DNA of 5,653 nucleotides from Thermodesulfovibrio sp. (lineage in GTDB: Bacteria > Nitrospirota > Thermodesulfovibrionia > Thermodesulfovibrionales > JdFR-85): the NCBI GenBank assembly GCA_027050975.1, contig JALUAR010000054.1, forward strand, positions 1 through 5,653, in the 5' to 3' direction. The translations under genes were made by a program, and so were the position numbers. Below, piece after piece: positions 1 to 5,653 of the stretch. Numbering within the stretch: the first letter of the stretch is position 1; each line of letters begins with the position of its first letter. The notes under the pieces were generated by a model that was not told where the DNA came from, ran no database searches, and saw only the letters and a list, made by a program, of their open reading frames with translations.

Positions 1-80
1 ATTTCAAAGACTTTAGCTCCTATGACATGCTTATTTCATGCAGAACAGTACTCAAGCCACCCAAAAACTGTATCACTTAC

Positions 81-110
81 AACACACATATGTTTTTTTT
101 AAACACACAT
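81..110. repeat. Pair of 9-bp direct repeats, 21 bp apart
   Basis: AACACACAT occurs exactly at 81-89 and again at 102-110, a start-to-start distance of 21 bases, about two helical turns. The first copy runs into the palindrome ACATATGT (86-93) and a T-run (93-100). Same-face spacing upstream of a possible promoter is compatible with a regulator-binding site, but low-complexity sequence could produce this by chance. Confidence 0.35.
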
Positions 111-141
111 CTGGAAAAGAAGCCAATTTTATACCTCAATC

Positions 142-150
142 TGTTACAAT
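142..150 (+). promoter_or_regulatory. Possible extended -10 promoter for lptF-lptG
   Basis: TGT followed by TACAAT (145-150) fits an extended -10 element (TGn plus five of six consensus bases). No good -35 hexamer lies 16-18 bases upstream. The implied start near position 157 would give a leader of roughly 58 bases before the ATG at 215. This is a motif match only. Confidence 0.35.
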
Positions 151-152
151 CT

Positions 153-168
153 ATTCAAATTCAAATTC
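153..168. repeat. Short hexamer tandem repeat (ATTCAA x 2.7)
   Basis: ATTCAA, ATTCAA and ATTC run without interruption just downstream of the possible -10 box and would cover the predicted transcription start. It is too short to say more than that it exists. Confidence 0.4.
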
Positions 169-214
169 GCTAATGTCCAGTAAATAGAGCAAATTATTGT
201 GTAAGGCAGGAGAC

Positions 215-1273
215 ATGCTGTTAATTCAAAAAAGCATCTTCAGAGAACAACTTCAATCCTTTATCATTAGTATATTGGGTCTAAACCTGATCCTGATGAT
301 GGAGAAGATACTGAAGCTTAGCAGAGTGCTTGCAGGGTTAGGTGCCACTTTCAGTGATTTTTTAGAGGTAATCCTGTTAGTCCAGCCTCAATTAATGCTG
401 TTTACGCTGCCAATGAGCTTTCTCCTTTCCGTACTACTGACATACGGCAGGATGGTTATGGACAATGAGGTTATTGTGTTACGCTCTGCCGGGATGCCGC
501 TGCATAGTCTTTTCAAACCCACCTTTTATATATCAGGTATATTACTTGCAATCTCTTTTTTAGTAAGTCTTTACATTATGCCAAAGGCATTAACAACACT
601 CCGCGGACATATCAATACACTCCTTCAACAAAGAGCTGCTATGGCCATAGAACCGGGTATCTTTTTTAATGCCTTTAAAGGTATTGTAATCCTTACCAAT
701 GAAAAAGATCCCTCCGGCACTTACAAAGGAATCTTCTTATATGATGAACGGGACAAAGAACAACGCCTCGCCATTTACGCTCAAAAAGGAAATCTTGTCA
801 TTGACAAAGATATGGTCACATACCTGAAATTGAACAATGGCACAGTCCATATTGTTAAGAACGAAGGTAGTGTTTTGATCAAATTTAAGGAGTATACCTT
901 CAAGGTCTCTGTTGAAGGTGAGTTACTCGGACAGAGAAAAAATGAGATGACTCTTCAGGAACTCTTCAGAAAAGCCAAAGAGGAGGAATTCAGAAGATTA
1001 GATTATTTTATAGAGATCCATCGCAGATTCTCCTTTCCTCTTCTTATAATTATTCTTGCATTCCTTGCTCCGCCTCTTTCTCTTATGGCAGGTAAAAGCG
1101 GTAGGCTGGGAGGGTTATTTCTGGGACTAGCCCTGTTTACCCTTTATTACGCTGTATTACTGTACAGTGAGAACCTGGTTCGCACTGGAAAGGCACCACA
1201 CTATGTCTGCTGGATTCCCTTTGTTATACTTGCAATTATCTCTGCTGTTCTTTACTGGAGGGCCAATGAATAG
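215..1273 (+). CDS. lptF: LPS export ABC transporter permease LptF
   Basis: This is one of the two inner-membrane subunits of the LptB2FG complex, which lifts lipopolysaccharide out of the inner membrane and passes it to LptC and LptA. The 352-residue product has the YjgP/YjgQ architecture: membrane segments at about 14-35, 52-77 and 102-122, a soluble beta-rich periplasmic domain at about 123-265, then segments at about 272-290, 298-318 and 331-348. The cytoplasmic loop after segment 2 carries DNEVIVLRSAG (83-93), the coupling helix that in this family contacts LptB. EIHRRFSFPL (267-276) opens the second membrane half, as is usual. The frame also extends to a TTG at 197, but that codon has no ribosome site. 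The ATG at 215 has AAGG at 203-206 (8-base spacing) and begins MLLIQKSIFREQ, like family members. It overlaps lptG by 8 bases. The F rather than G assignment rests on order and overall resemblance. Confidence 0.9.
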   Translation: MLLIQKSIFREQLQSFIISILGLNLILMMEKILKLSRVLAGLGATFSDFLEVILLVQPQLMLFTLPMSFLLSVLLTYGRMVMDNEVIVLRSAGMPLHSLFKPTFYISGILLAISFLVSLYIMPKALTTLRGHINTLLQQRAAMAIEPGIFFNAFKGIVILTNEKDPSGTYKGIFLYDERDKEQRLAIYAQKGNLVIDKDMVTYLKLNNGTVHIVKNEGSVLIKFKEYTFKVSVEGELLGQRKNEMTLQELFRKAKEEEFRRLDYFIEIHRRFSFPLLIIILAFLAPPLSLMAGKSGRLGGLFLGLALFTLYYAVLLYSENLVRTGKAPHYVCWIPFVILAIISAVLYWRANE

Positions 1274-2351
1274 GCTACAGAAGCTTTACCTGAAGGAATT
1301 CTTCTTATTTTTGTCGGGCCTCTCGATAATATTATCTCTGCTCTTCTCAGTGGTATCGATAATTGATAATATGGATGAACTGGTAAAGGCGGGACTTAAA
1401 AGCTTTAATATCCTTTTATATGGCCTGCTACGGATTCCGGAGTTCCTGAGATATCTGCTTCCTATGACCGTACTACTGTGCGTTATATTTGTTATCAGTC
1501 TCGCCTCCAGAAGAAACGAACTGATTGCCATCAAGTCATCGGGAATCGATCTAAGAAAGTTCTTCATCCCCTTTGTCATAACCGGCACGCTCCTGGTGGC
1601 TGTTGACTTTCTTGTCTCTGAATTCCTCGCACCTATAACAATCAAAGAGGCAAATGCAATTACCAGGGGAAAAAGGGGGCGGCCTTATACGCTATCCAAA
1701 CAGGGCAACATCTGGCTGAAGGGAAAAGATGGTTCCATTGTCAGGATTGGCCTTTATGTGCCTCAAAAGAAACAGATGAAGGATATCTCGATATTCTATT
1801 TTAAAAACAAGGTGTTCTTTAAGCGAATAGAGGCAAAGTACGGTATCCTTGTATCTGCAAGCTCCTCTACAGCCAAATCATATTCGCTAAAGCTATCCAA
1901 CGTTACCGAATACGACCTGATCAATATGAAAGTATCTTACCTTAAGCAGAAAACAATCGATGATATAACAGGGCCGGATGTTTTCGAAAGGGAGCGGAAT
2001 CGTATAGAAGAGATGGGAATATTCGAACTCAGAAAATATGAAAAGAGATTGCGCGATGCTGGTTTCAGAAATACCAAAATGATGGTTGATATACAGTCAC
2101 GTCTTGCTTACCCTCTATCAAACCTCTTTATGGTCCTGGCAGGAATCTCCATATCAATAAGAAGCAGAAAGGGGAAAGGCATCATGAGTGCAGCCATCGG
2201 AGTAATCCTGGCCCTTGTTTACTGGGCCGGCTTCACACTTTCACTGTCGCTCGGATATGCCGGTGTAATACCTCCGATAATTGCTGCCTGGAGCATACCC
2301 ATTGTGTCATTAATCGCAGGAGTGGTTTATTACGTCAGGCTTCCCGTCTGA
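1266..2351 (+). CDS. lptG: LPS export ABC transporter permease LptG
   Basis: Partner of LptF in the LptB2FG lipopolysaccharide extractor of the inner membrane. The 361-residue product has membrane segments at about 12-33, 62-82 and 100-121, a periplasmic beta-jellyroll region at about 122-245, and segments at about 280-298, 306-327 and 336-356. SRRNELIAIKSSGID (81-95) matches the coupling-helix motif that docks on LptB, and QSRLAYPL (277-284) begins the second half. The frame is open upstream to an ATG at 1167, but that would lie deep inside lptF. The ATG at 1266 has GGAGG at 1257-1261 close upstream and starts MNRLQKLYLKEF, as LptG proteins do. The 8-base overlap with lptF implies translational coupling. 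The last 17 bases overlap the tail of the convergent aminotransferase gene. lptB, lptA and lptC are not in the window, which is common because they usually sit at another locus. Confidence 0.92.
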   Translation: MNRLQKLYLKEFFLFLSGLSIILSLLFSVVSIIDNMDELVKAGLKSFNILLYGLLRIPEFLRYLLPMTVLLCVIFVISLASRRNELIAIKSSGIDLRKFFIPFVITGTLLVAVDFLVSEFLAPITIKEANAITRGKRGRPYTLSKQGNIWLKGKDGSIVRIGLYVPQKKQMKDISIFYFKNKVFFKRIEAKYGILVSASSSTAKSYSLKLSNVTEYDLINMKVSYLKQKTIDDITGPDVFERERNRIEEMGIFELRKYEKRLRDAGFRNTKMMVDIQSRLAYPLSNLFMVLAGISISIRSRKGKGIMSAAIGVILALVYWAGFTLSLSLGYAGVIPPIIAAWSIPIVSLIAGVVYYVRLPV

Positions 2352-2352
2352 C
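2334..2352. other. Hairpin spanning both convergent stop codons
   Basis: GTCAGGC (2334-2340), loop TTCCC, GTCTGAC (2346-2352) forms a 7-pair stem including one G-U pair. The lptG TGA (2349-2351) lies in one arm and the reverse-strand TGA of the aminotransferase (2337-2335) in the other. Neither strand has a T-run after the stem, so it is not a classical intrinsic terminator. It might still act in 3'-end formation for two genes that overlap tail to tail, or be a by-product of the overlapping stops. Confidence 0.4.
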
Positions 2353-3207
2353 ATAAGCTGTTCGGATCTCCTCGCGAACCTTTTCTCTGTAACGCATCAG
2401 GATCTCTTTCGTTGTCTTTCCCACTGCAAAGCTCATATTATCAATCTTTCTCACAGGCAAGACTTCAATCATTGAGTTTGTTATGAAGACCTCTTCTGCA
2501 TTGAAAAAATCTTCCACTTTTAAACGATCCTCTCTTACCTCAAGATTCATCTCTCTTGCAATCTCTATAACAGTATCTCTGGTAATACCTCTCAGCACTC
2601 CGGAATCAAGTGACGGAGTGGAAAGAACGCCTCTAAAAATCATGAAAATGTTACTTACGGTGCCTTCCGTTACATAACCATTCTTATTTAGCATTATCGC
2701 CTCATATGCTCCCTTCAGAGCTGCCTCACGACGGGCAAGAATATTATTAATAAAGTTGAGAGACTTAAGGTCATACTCGTCAGCCCTTCTTGTATTCTCT
2801 CTGGAGGAGATAATTAGTTCCACACCATTATCATATAGAATTGAAGAAGGCAACTGCACAGGTCTGGAGAAGATAATCACTGTAGGAGAGTCAACTCCTT
2901 CAATATCAATGCCTCTGCCTCCGACCCCTCTGGTTATTGTAAGCCTTAGATATCCATCCTTAAGTCTGTTCTTTCTAACAAGCTCATATATTTGGGTTTC
3001 CAGTTCCTCTGAGTTTTCAGGCGGAACAATCTTCAGATACTCGAGTCCGTTTCTGAGCCTCTCCATATGAGATGACAACCTGAACACCATACCATCATAT
3101 ATCCTCATTGTCTCAAAGAGACCGTCTCCATATAGAAGGCCACGATCAAAAGCAGAGACTTTTGCCTCTTCCTCTTTTACAAATTCTCCGTTTATATACA
3201 GGTACAT
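2335..3207 (-). CDS. pabC: Class IV PLP aminotransferase, probable aminodeoxychorismate lyase
   Basis: PLP-fold class IV enzyme, probably cytoplasmic; as PabC it would convert 4-amino-4-deoxychorismate to p-aminobenzoate and pyruvate for folate synthesis. In the 290-residue product, YINGEFV and FDRGLLYGDGLFE (20-32) are the N-terminal family signature. The Schiff-base lysine is K148 in DLKSLNFINN, and E181 in VTEGTVSN is the conserved PLP-ring glutamate. TRGVGGRGI (92-100), TPSLDSGVLRGITRD and ITNSMIEVLPV (242-252) resemble PabC of E. coli and B. subtilis as I recall them. The histidine of D-amino-acid transaminases (R-x-H after TRG) is absent, and the branched-chain signature is not evident. 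An upstream in-frame ATG at 3231 adds 8 residues. I prefer 3207 because AAGGAAG lies 8 bases before it and a TATAAT box would start the transcript past 3231. No pabA or pabB is present. A branched-chain or D-amino-acid aminotransferase cannot be excluded. Confidence 0.75.
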   Translation of the reverse strand: MYLYINGEFVKEEEAKVSAFDRGLLYGDGLFETMRIYDGMVFRLSSHMERLRNGLEYLKIVPPENSEELETQIYELVRKNRLKDGYLRLTITRGVGGRGIDIEGVDSPTVIIFSRPVQLPSSILYDNGVELIISSRENTRRADEYDLKSLNFINNILARREAALKGAYEAIMLNKNGYVTEGTVSNIFMIFRGVLSTPSLDSGVLRGITRDTVIEIAREMNLEVREDRLKVEDFFNAEEVFITNSMIEVLPVRKIDNMSFAVGKTTKEILMRYREKVREEIRTAYVRREA

Positions 3208-3215
3208 TGAACCAA

Positions 3216-3222
3216 CTTCCTT
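3216..3222 (-). promoter_or_regulatory. Ribosome binding site deciding the pabC start
   Basis: Read on the reverse strand, AAGGAAG lies 8 bases before the ATG at 3207, whereas the alternative ATG at 3231 has no purine-rich site before it. This supports the shorter, 290-residue product. Confidence 0.6.
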
Positions 3223-3233
3223 CGTTTTCATCT

Positions 3234-3260
3234 ATTATAACCGAATTCCCTGCCACTCAA
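3234..3260 (-). promoter_or_regulatory. Possible promoter of the aminotransferase gene
   Basis: On the reverse strand a perfect TATAAT lies at 3239-3234, with TTGAGT at 3260-3255 upstream and a 15-base spacer, shorter than the usual 17. Transcription would begin near 3227, giving a leader of about 20 bases that contains the ribosome site for the ATG at 3207. The -10 is strong and the -35 mediocre. Confidence 0.45.
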
Positions 3261-3290
3261 TCCTTCTTATCCGTATTTTTATGCTTTTTT

Positions 3291-3302
3291 GAGGAGATCC
3301 TC
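3291..3302. repeat. Short palindrome between divergent promoters
   Basis: GAGGAGATCCTC has perfect 5-base arms around a 2-base centre. T6 precedes it on the forward strand and T4 (3303-3306) follows, the latter running into the hemL -35 box. It sits 2 bases upstream of that -35 and about 30 bases from the reverse promoter, so an operator is conceivable. The stem is too small for a convincing terminator. Confidence 0.3.
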
Positions 3303-3304
3303 TT

Positions 3305-3334
3305 TTGACAAATCAACTTCTATTATGCTAAAGT
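3305..3334 (+). promoter_or_regulatory. Probable sigma-70-type promoter of hemL
   Basis: A perfect TTGACA -35 (3305-3310) is followed after 18 bases by TAAAGT (3329-3334), itself preceded by TGC (3326-3328), which makes an extended -10. Transcription would start near 3341, with a leader of about 22 bases before the hemL ATG. The -10 matches consensus at four of six positions. Confidence 0.5.
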
Positions 3335-3362
3335 TTTATGATTTTTTACAGGTTAAGAAAAA

Positions 3363-4652
3363 ATGAAAGGTTTCAGGAAATCCAGAAGATTATACAAAAA
3401 GGCATGTAGCCTGATCCCTGGAGGCGTCAATAGCCCTGTAAGGGCATTCAAGGCTGTAGGTGGCAACCCTGTTTTTATTGCAAGAGCCAAAGGGTCCAAG
3501 ATTTATGATGTTGACGGAAACGCCTATATAGACTATGTCCTTTCCTGGGGGCCTCTCATACTGGGGCATGCCCATCCAAGGGTGGTAAAGGCCCTTCAGG
3601 CAGCTACTGAGAGAGGCACCAGCTACGGTGCACCTACCGAATTGGAAATCAAGCTCGCTGAAATGGTTCTGGCTGCTTATCCTTCCATGGACAAGGTAAG
3701 AATGGTCAACTCCGGTACCGAAGCAACAATGAGTGCCATCAGAGTGGCCAGAGGATTTACGGGACGTGACAAGATCATAAAATTCGAAGGATGCTATCAT
3801 GGCCATGCAGACGGACTGCTTGTTAAGGCAGGCTCGGGAGCAACAACCTTCGGAGTGCCTGACAGTCCCGGAGTACCCAAATCATATGCCCGGAATACCA
3901 TCACCCTGCCCTTTAACGACCTCAAGGCTGTGAAGACAGTCGTAGAAAAGCAGTGGAAGGATATAGCATGTATTATCCTTGAGCCGGTGGTGGGTAATAT
4001 AGGATGCGTTCTGCCCAAAAAGGGTTTTCTCGAAGGATTAAGAAAGATCACCAGGAAGTACGGAATTGTACTTATTTTTGATGAGGTAATGACAGGCTTC
4101 AGGGTCTCCTATGGCGGAGCCCAGGCATACTATGGTATCGAGCCGGATCTTACCTGTCTTGGTAAGGTTATCGGCGGCGGACTTCCTGTGGGTGCCTACG
4201 GAGGTAAAGCGGAAATCATGTCAATGGTGGCTCCGGAAGGCCCTGTTTATCAGGCCGGAACGCTCTCAGGGAATCCTTTAGCCATGACTGCTGGCATCGA
4301 AACCCTGAAAGTGCTTTCCAGAAAGGGAGTCTATGATAAACTCTTGACAAAAGCCGCAACTCTGGAAGAGGGGCTAAAGGATGCAGCCAAGAAGGCAAAA
4401 ATTAAAACAAAGTTTTATAGGGCAGGCACAATGTTCTGCACCTATTTTACCGATAAAGAGGTATATGACTACAGTACTGCCAAGCTTTCAGATACAGAAA
4501 AGTTTGCTAGATTTTTCAGAGGAATGCTTGAAAAGGGAGTGAATATCGCACCGAGTCAATTCGAGGCAGGTTTTATCTCCCTTGCTCATACAGATAGAGA
4601 TATTGAGAAAACTATAGGGGCGGCTTACGAGGTGATGAAACAACTATGCTGA
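3363..4652 (+). CDS. hemL: Glutamate-1-semialdehyde 2,1-aminomutase
   Basis: Cytoplasmic PLP/PMP enzyme that converts glutamate-1-semialdehyde to 5-aminolevulinate, the last step of the C5 route into heme, siroheme and cobalamin. The 429 residues match the family's usual length and the signature is complete: LIPGGVNSPVRAF (17-29), SWGPLILGHAHP (61-72), NSGTEATMSAIRVARG (116-131), GCYHGHADG (143-151), the mobile-loop stretch GSGATTFGVPDSPGVP (157-172), FDEVMTGFR (239-247) with the PLP-nitrogen aspartate D240, and the Schiff-base lysine K268 in CLGKVIGGGLPVGAYGG. I see no missing key residue. The ATG at 3363 has only a weak ribosome site (AGG at 3350-3352, 10 bases away), but the N-terminus fits the family. 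The gene is divergent from pabC and lies 19 bases upstream of a multiheme cytochrome, with no terminator between them, so co-transcription is likely. Confidence 0.97.
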   Translation: MKGFRKSRRLYKKACSLIPGGVNSPVRAFKAVGGNPVFIARAKGSKIYDVDGNAYIDYVLSWGPLILGHAHPRVVKALQAATERGTSYGAPTELEIKLAEMVLAAYPSMDKVRMVNSGTEATMSAIRVARGFTGRDKIIKFEGCYHGHADGLLVKAGSGATTFGVPDSPGVPKSYARNTITLPFNDLKAVKTVVEKQWKDIACIILEPVVGNIGCVLPKKGFLEGLRKITRKYGIVLIFDEVMTGFRVSYGGAQAYYGIEPDLTCLGKVIGGGLPVGAYGGKAEIMSMVAPEGPVYQAGTLSGNPLAMTAGIETLKVLSRKGVYDKLLTKAATLEEGLKDAAKKAKIKTKFYRAGTMFCTYFTDKEVYDYSTAKLSDTEKFARFFRGMLEKGVNIAPSQFEAGFISLAHTDRDIEKTIGAAYEVMKQLC

Positions 4653-4657
4653 TTCAC

Positions 4658-4665
4658 GAGGGAGG
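4658..4665 (+). promoter_or_regulatory. Strong ribosome binding site deciding the cytochrome start
   Basis: GAGGGAGG is a near-ideal Shine-Dalgarno sequence. It abuts the ATG at 4666 with no spacing, but lies 6 bases before the in-frame ATG at 4672, so the latter is the likely initiator. Confidence 0.7.
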
Positions 4666-4671
4666 ATGGAA

Positions 4672-5649
4672 ATGAAGGGATTAAACTGGATGAAAGAGAA
4701 TCTGACTCTGAAAGGGAAAATCATCATTGCAGTACTCCTGCTGGTTATTATGATAGGTGGTGGAGTGGTTGCTTTCAAGTTCTATGACTTTACCCAGAAT
4801 AACCCCAAGTTCTGTATAAGTTGTCACCTCATGAAGCCCGCCTATGAGGCATGGGAGAAGAGCGAGCATACCGGTATTAACTGTCACGAGTGTCATCATC
4901 TTTCTATTCCGGAGCAGAACCGCCTTCTTATTAATTTTGTTCTGCACAGGCCGAAAACCGTTCCTCCACGTCACGGAAAGATTATTGTTCCCTGGAAATA
5001 CTGTGTAAAGTGTCACTGGGAAGAGAATCCAAAATATCCGAATGCTAAGAAGATAAATGACTCAAGGATGCATGCTCAACACTACTTTATGGAAAAGATT
5101 GAGTGCTCCAAATGTCACGGTTACATTGTACACAAATTTACTCCGGAGCCGAGATTCTGCCTGAAATGTCACAAAGGCAAAGAGGTTCACGGTGCAGGCA
5201 TGGAAGGACTTGCCTGTCTTAACTGCCACACAGACAGAACAGTGGATCTTAAACCGGGGAGAAAGAAATGTCTCTACTGCCATGGTGACACCTCTATTAG
5301 AATGGAGCTTATAGCAGACGGAACAATAGACGTATCCCATTACAAGCCTTCTGAAGAGGTGATACAAAAGGCAACAAAGATTAATATTCCAAAGGGTGCA
5401 CCAATGCAGTTCTACTGTTATGAGTGTCACAAACCTCATTCAAAGGTAAGGCCTGATTATGGCACATGTCTGAGTTGCCACAAGCAGGTACTAAACGTGG
5501 GTAAACATAAACTCCATGTTCAGACTATGGGACTTGAATGCGTAAGCTGTCACAAGCCTCACGCCTGGCGCGTCACAAAGAAAGAGGCAAAGGAATTGTG
5601 TACCCAGTGTCATGATTACAAGGATCCTTTGAAATTCATAGGTTCTTAA
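4672..5649 (+). CDS. Membrane-anchored 11-heme cytochrome c, NapC/NirT-like N-terminus
   Basis: Predicted periplasmic electron-transfer protein held in the inner membrane by an uncleaved helix (about residues 16-37, after K-rich residues 2-16). The 325 residues hold eleven CXXCH motifs, with first cysteines at 48, 71, 111, 145, 163, 182, 200, 249, 266, 290 and 310. The first is CISCHLMKPAYEAW, the NapC/NirT/NrfH signature; its Met53 corresponds to the CxxCHxM methionine that ligates heme 1 in NrfH. This head usually oxidises membrane quinol and passes electrons to periplasmic partners. Hemes 8-9 and 10-11 form two CxxCHKPH...CxxCH modules of the paired-CXXCH type. A 44-residue heme-free stretch (205-248) separates hemes 7 and 8. 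Fourteen histidines outside the CXXCH motifs are available as distal ligands. NapC and NrfH themselves have four hemes and are about 150-200 residues long. No catalytic heme variant (such as CXXCK) is seen, so an electron-transfer rather than reductase role is inferred. The true partner and electron acceptor are unknown. Confidence 0.88.
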   Translation: MKGLNWMKENLTLKGKIIIAVLLLVIMIGGGVVAFKFYDFTQNNPKFCISCHLMKPAYEAWEKSEHTGINCHECHHLSIPEQNRLLINFVLHRPKTVPPRHGKIIVPWKYCVKCHWEENPKYPNAKKINDSRMHAQHYFMEKIECSKCHGYIVHKFTPEPRFCLKCHKGKEVHGAGMEGLACLNCHTDRTVDLKPGRKKCLYCHGDTSIRMELIADGTIDVSHYKPSEEVIQKATKINIPKGAPMQFYCYECHKPHSKVRPDYGTCLSCHKQVLNVGKHKLHVQTMGLECVSCHKPHAWRVTKKEAKELCTQCHDYKDPLKFIGS

Positions 5650-5653
5650 GGGG

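Larger units (their letters stand above)
1..214. other. AT-rich leader upstream of lptF, no supportable gene
   Basis: This stretch is visibly richer in A and T than the genes that follow. One forward frame is open from the left edge to a TAA at 171-173 and another to a TAA at 100-102. Neither translation shows a recognisable family, a ribosome site or a codon pattern like the neighbouring genes, so I do not call them. The region holds two 9-base direct repeats, a T-run at 93-100, a small hexamer tandem repeat and a possible extended -10 box. It is most simply the promoter region of lptF-lptG, perhaps including the end of an upstream transcription unit. No GC-rich terminator stem is visible before the T-run. 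Confidence 0.5.

Noticed and set aside
84..100. T-run at 93-100 as an intrinsic terminator of an upstream gene
   Set aside because: The only preceding symmetry is the AT-rich ACATATGT, with no stable GC stem, so termination is not supported.
3..173. Forward frame open from the left edge to a TAA at 171-173, possibly the tail of an upstream gene
   Set aside because: The translation is low in recognisable composition, has no family resemblance, and lies in AT-rich sequence with repeats and a promoter-like box; an open frame of this length can arise by chance.
197..214. TTG at 197 as the lptF start
   Set aside because: No ribosome site precedes it and the extra six residues do not resemble LptF N-termini; the ATG at 215 is better.
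1167..1265. ATG at 1167 as the lptG start
   Set aside because: It would lie 100 bases inside lptF, and the added residues are an out-of-frame reading of LptF's last membrane segment; the ATG at 1266 has a proper ribosome site.
1286..1645. Reverse-strand open frame inside lptG
   Set aside because: Shadow of the lptG coding frame; no ribosome site or family resemblance.
3280..3306. Palindrome with flanking T-runs as a bidirectional terminator
   Set aside because: The stem is only 4-5 pairs, and it lies upstream of both divergent genes, where no transcript needs to end.
2483..3308. Forward open frames across the aminotransferase gene (2483-2677, 2756-3070, 3108-3308)
   Set aside because: Antisense shadows of pabC; serine- and proline-rich low-complexity translations without recognisable domains.
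3390..4398. Reverse open frames inside hemL (3390-3806, 3797-4051, 4216-4398)
   Set aside because: Antisense shadows of a gene with a full, unambiguous family signature.
4681..5439. Reverse open frames opposite the cytochrome (4681-5016, 5062-5439)
   Set aside because: Antisense of repeated CXXCH codons, which yields V/T/C-rich pseudo-proteins; no independent coding evidence.
5641..5653. Trailing AAGGGG as the ribosome site of a further downstream gene
   Set aside because: The window ends before any start codon, so nothing can be supported.

Overview
The window reads as ordinary chromosomal DNA of a Gram-negative (diderm) bacterium. It encodes the two membrane subunits of the lipopolysaccharide exporter, makes the tetrapyrrole precursor by the glutamate (C5) route, and carries a membrane-anchored cytochrome c with eleven heme-binding motifs. 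Moderate-to-low GC, C5 heme synthesis and a large multiheme cytochrome suggest an anaerobic or respiratory lineage such as Nitrospirota (Thermodesulfovibrionia-like) or Desulfobacterota. That placement is inference; nothing here fixes the taxon.

Layout. Positions 1-214 are AT-rich, without a supportable gene, and hold short repeats and a possible extended -10 promoter. Two forward genes follow, lptF (215-1273) and lptG (1266-2351), overlapping by 8 bases. A reverse-strand class IV aminotransferase, best read as the aminodeoxychorismate lyase PabC (2335-3207), converges on lptG; their tails overlap by 17 bases inside a small hairpin that contains both stop codons. A divergent intergenic region (3208-3362) carries a probable promoter for each flanking gene and a short perfect palindrome between them. 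Forward again come hemL (3363-4652) and, 19 bases later, the eleven-heme cytochrome (4672-5649). The window ends 4 bases after the cytochrome stop, so any further operon members are out of view.

How the genes work together. LptF and LptG form the transmembrane pair that, with the ATPase LptB (not in the window), extracts LPS from the inner membrane. PabC would supply p-aminobenzoate for folate. HemL makes 5-aminolevulinate, the heme precursor, and its neighbour is a protein that needs eleven covalently bound hemes. This is a functionally sensible, though not proven, transcriptional pairing.

The most unusual item is the cytochrome. A NapC/NirT/NrfH-like quinol-dehydrogenase head with an N-terminal membrane anchor is joined to further heme motifs ending in two paired-CXXCH modules. 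I see no mobile element, CRISPR array, tRNA, rRNA or clearly new defence-like system.
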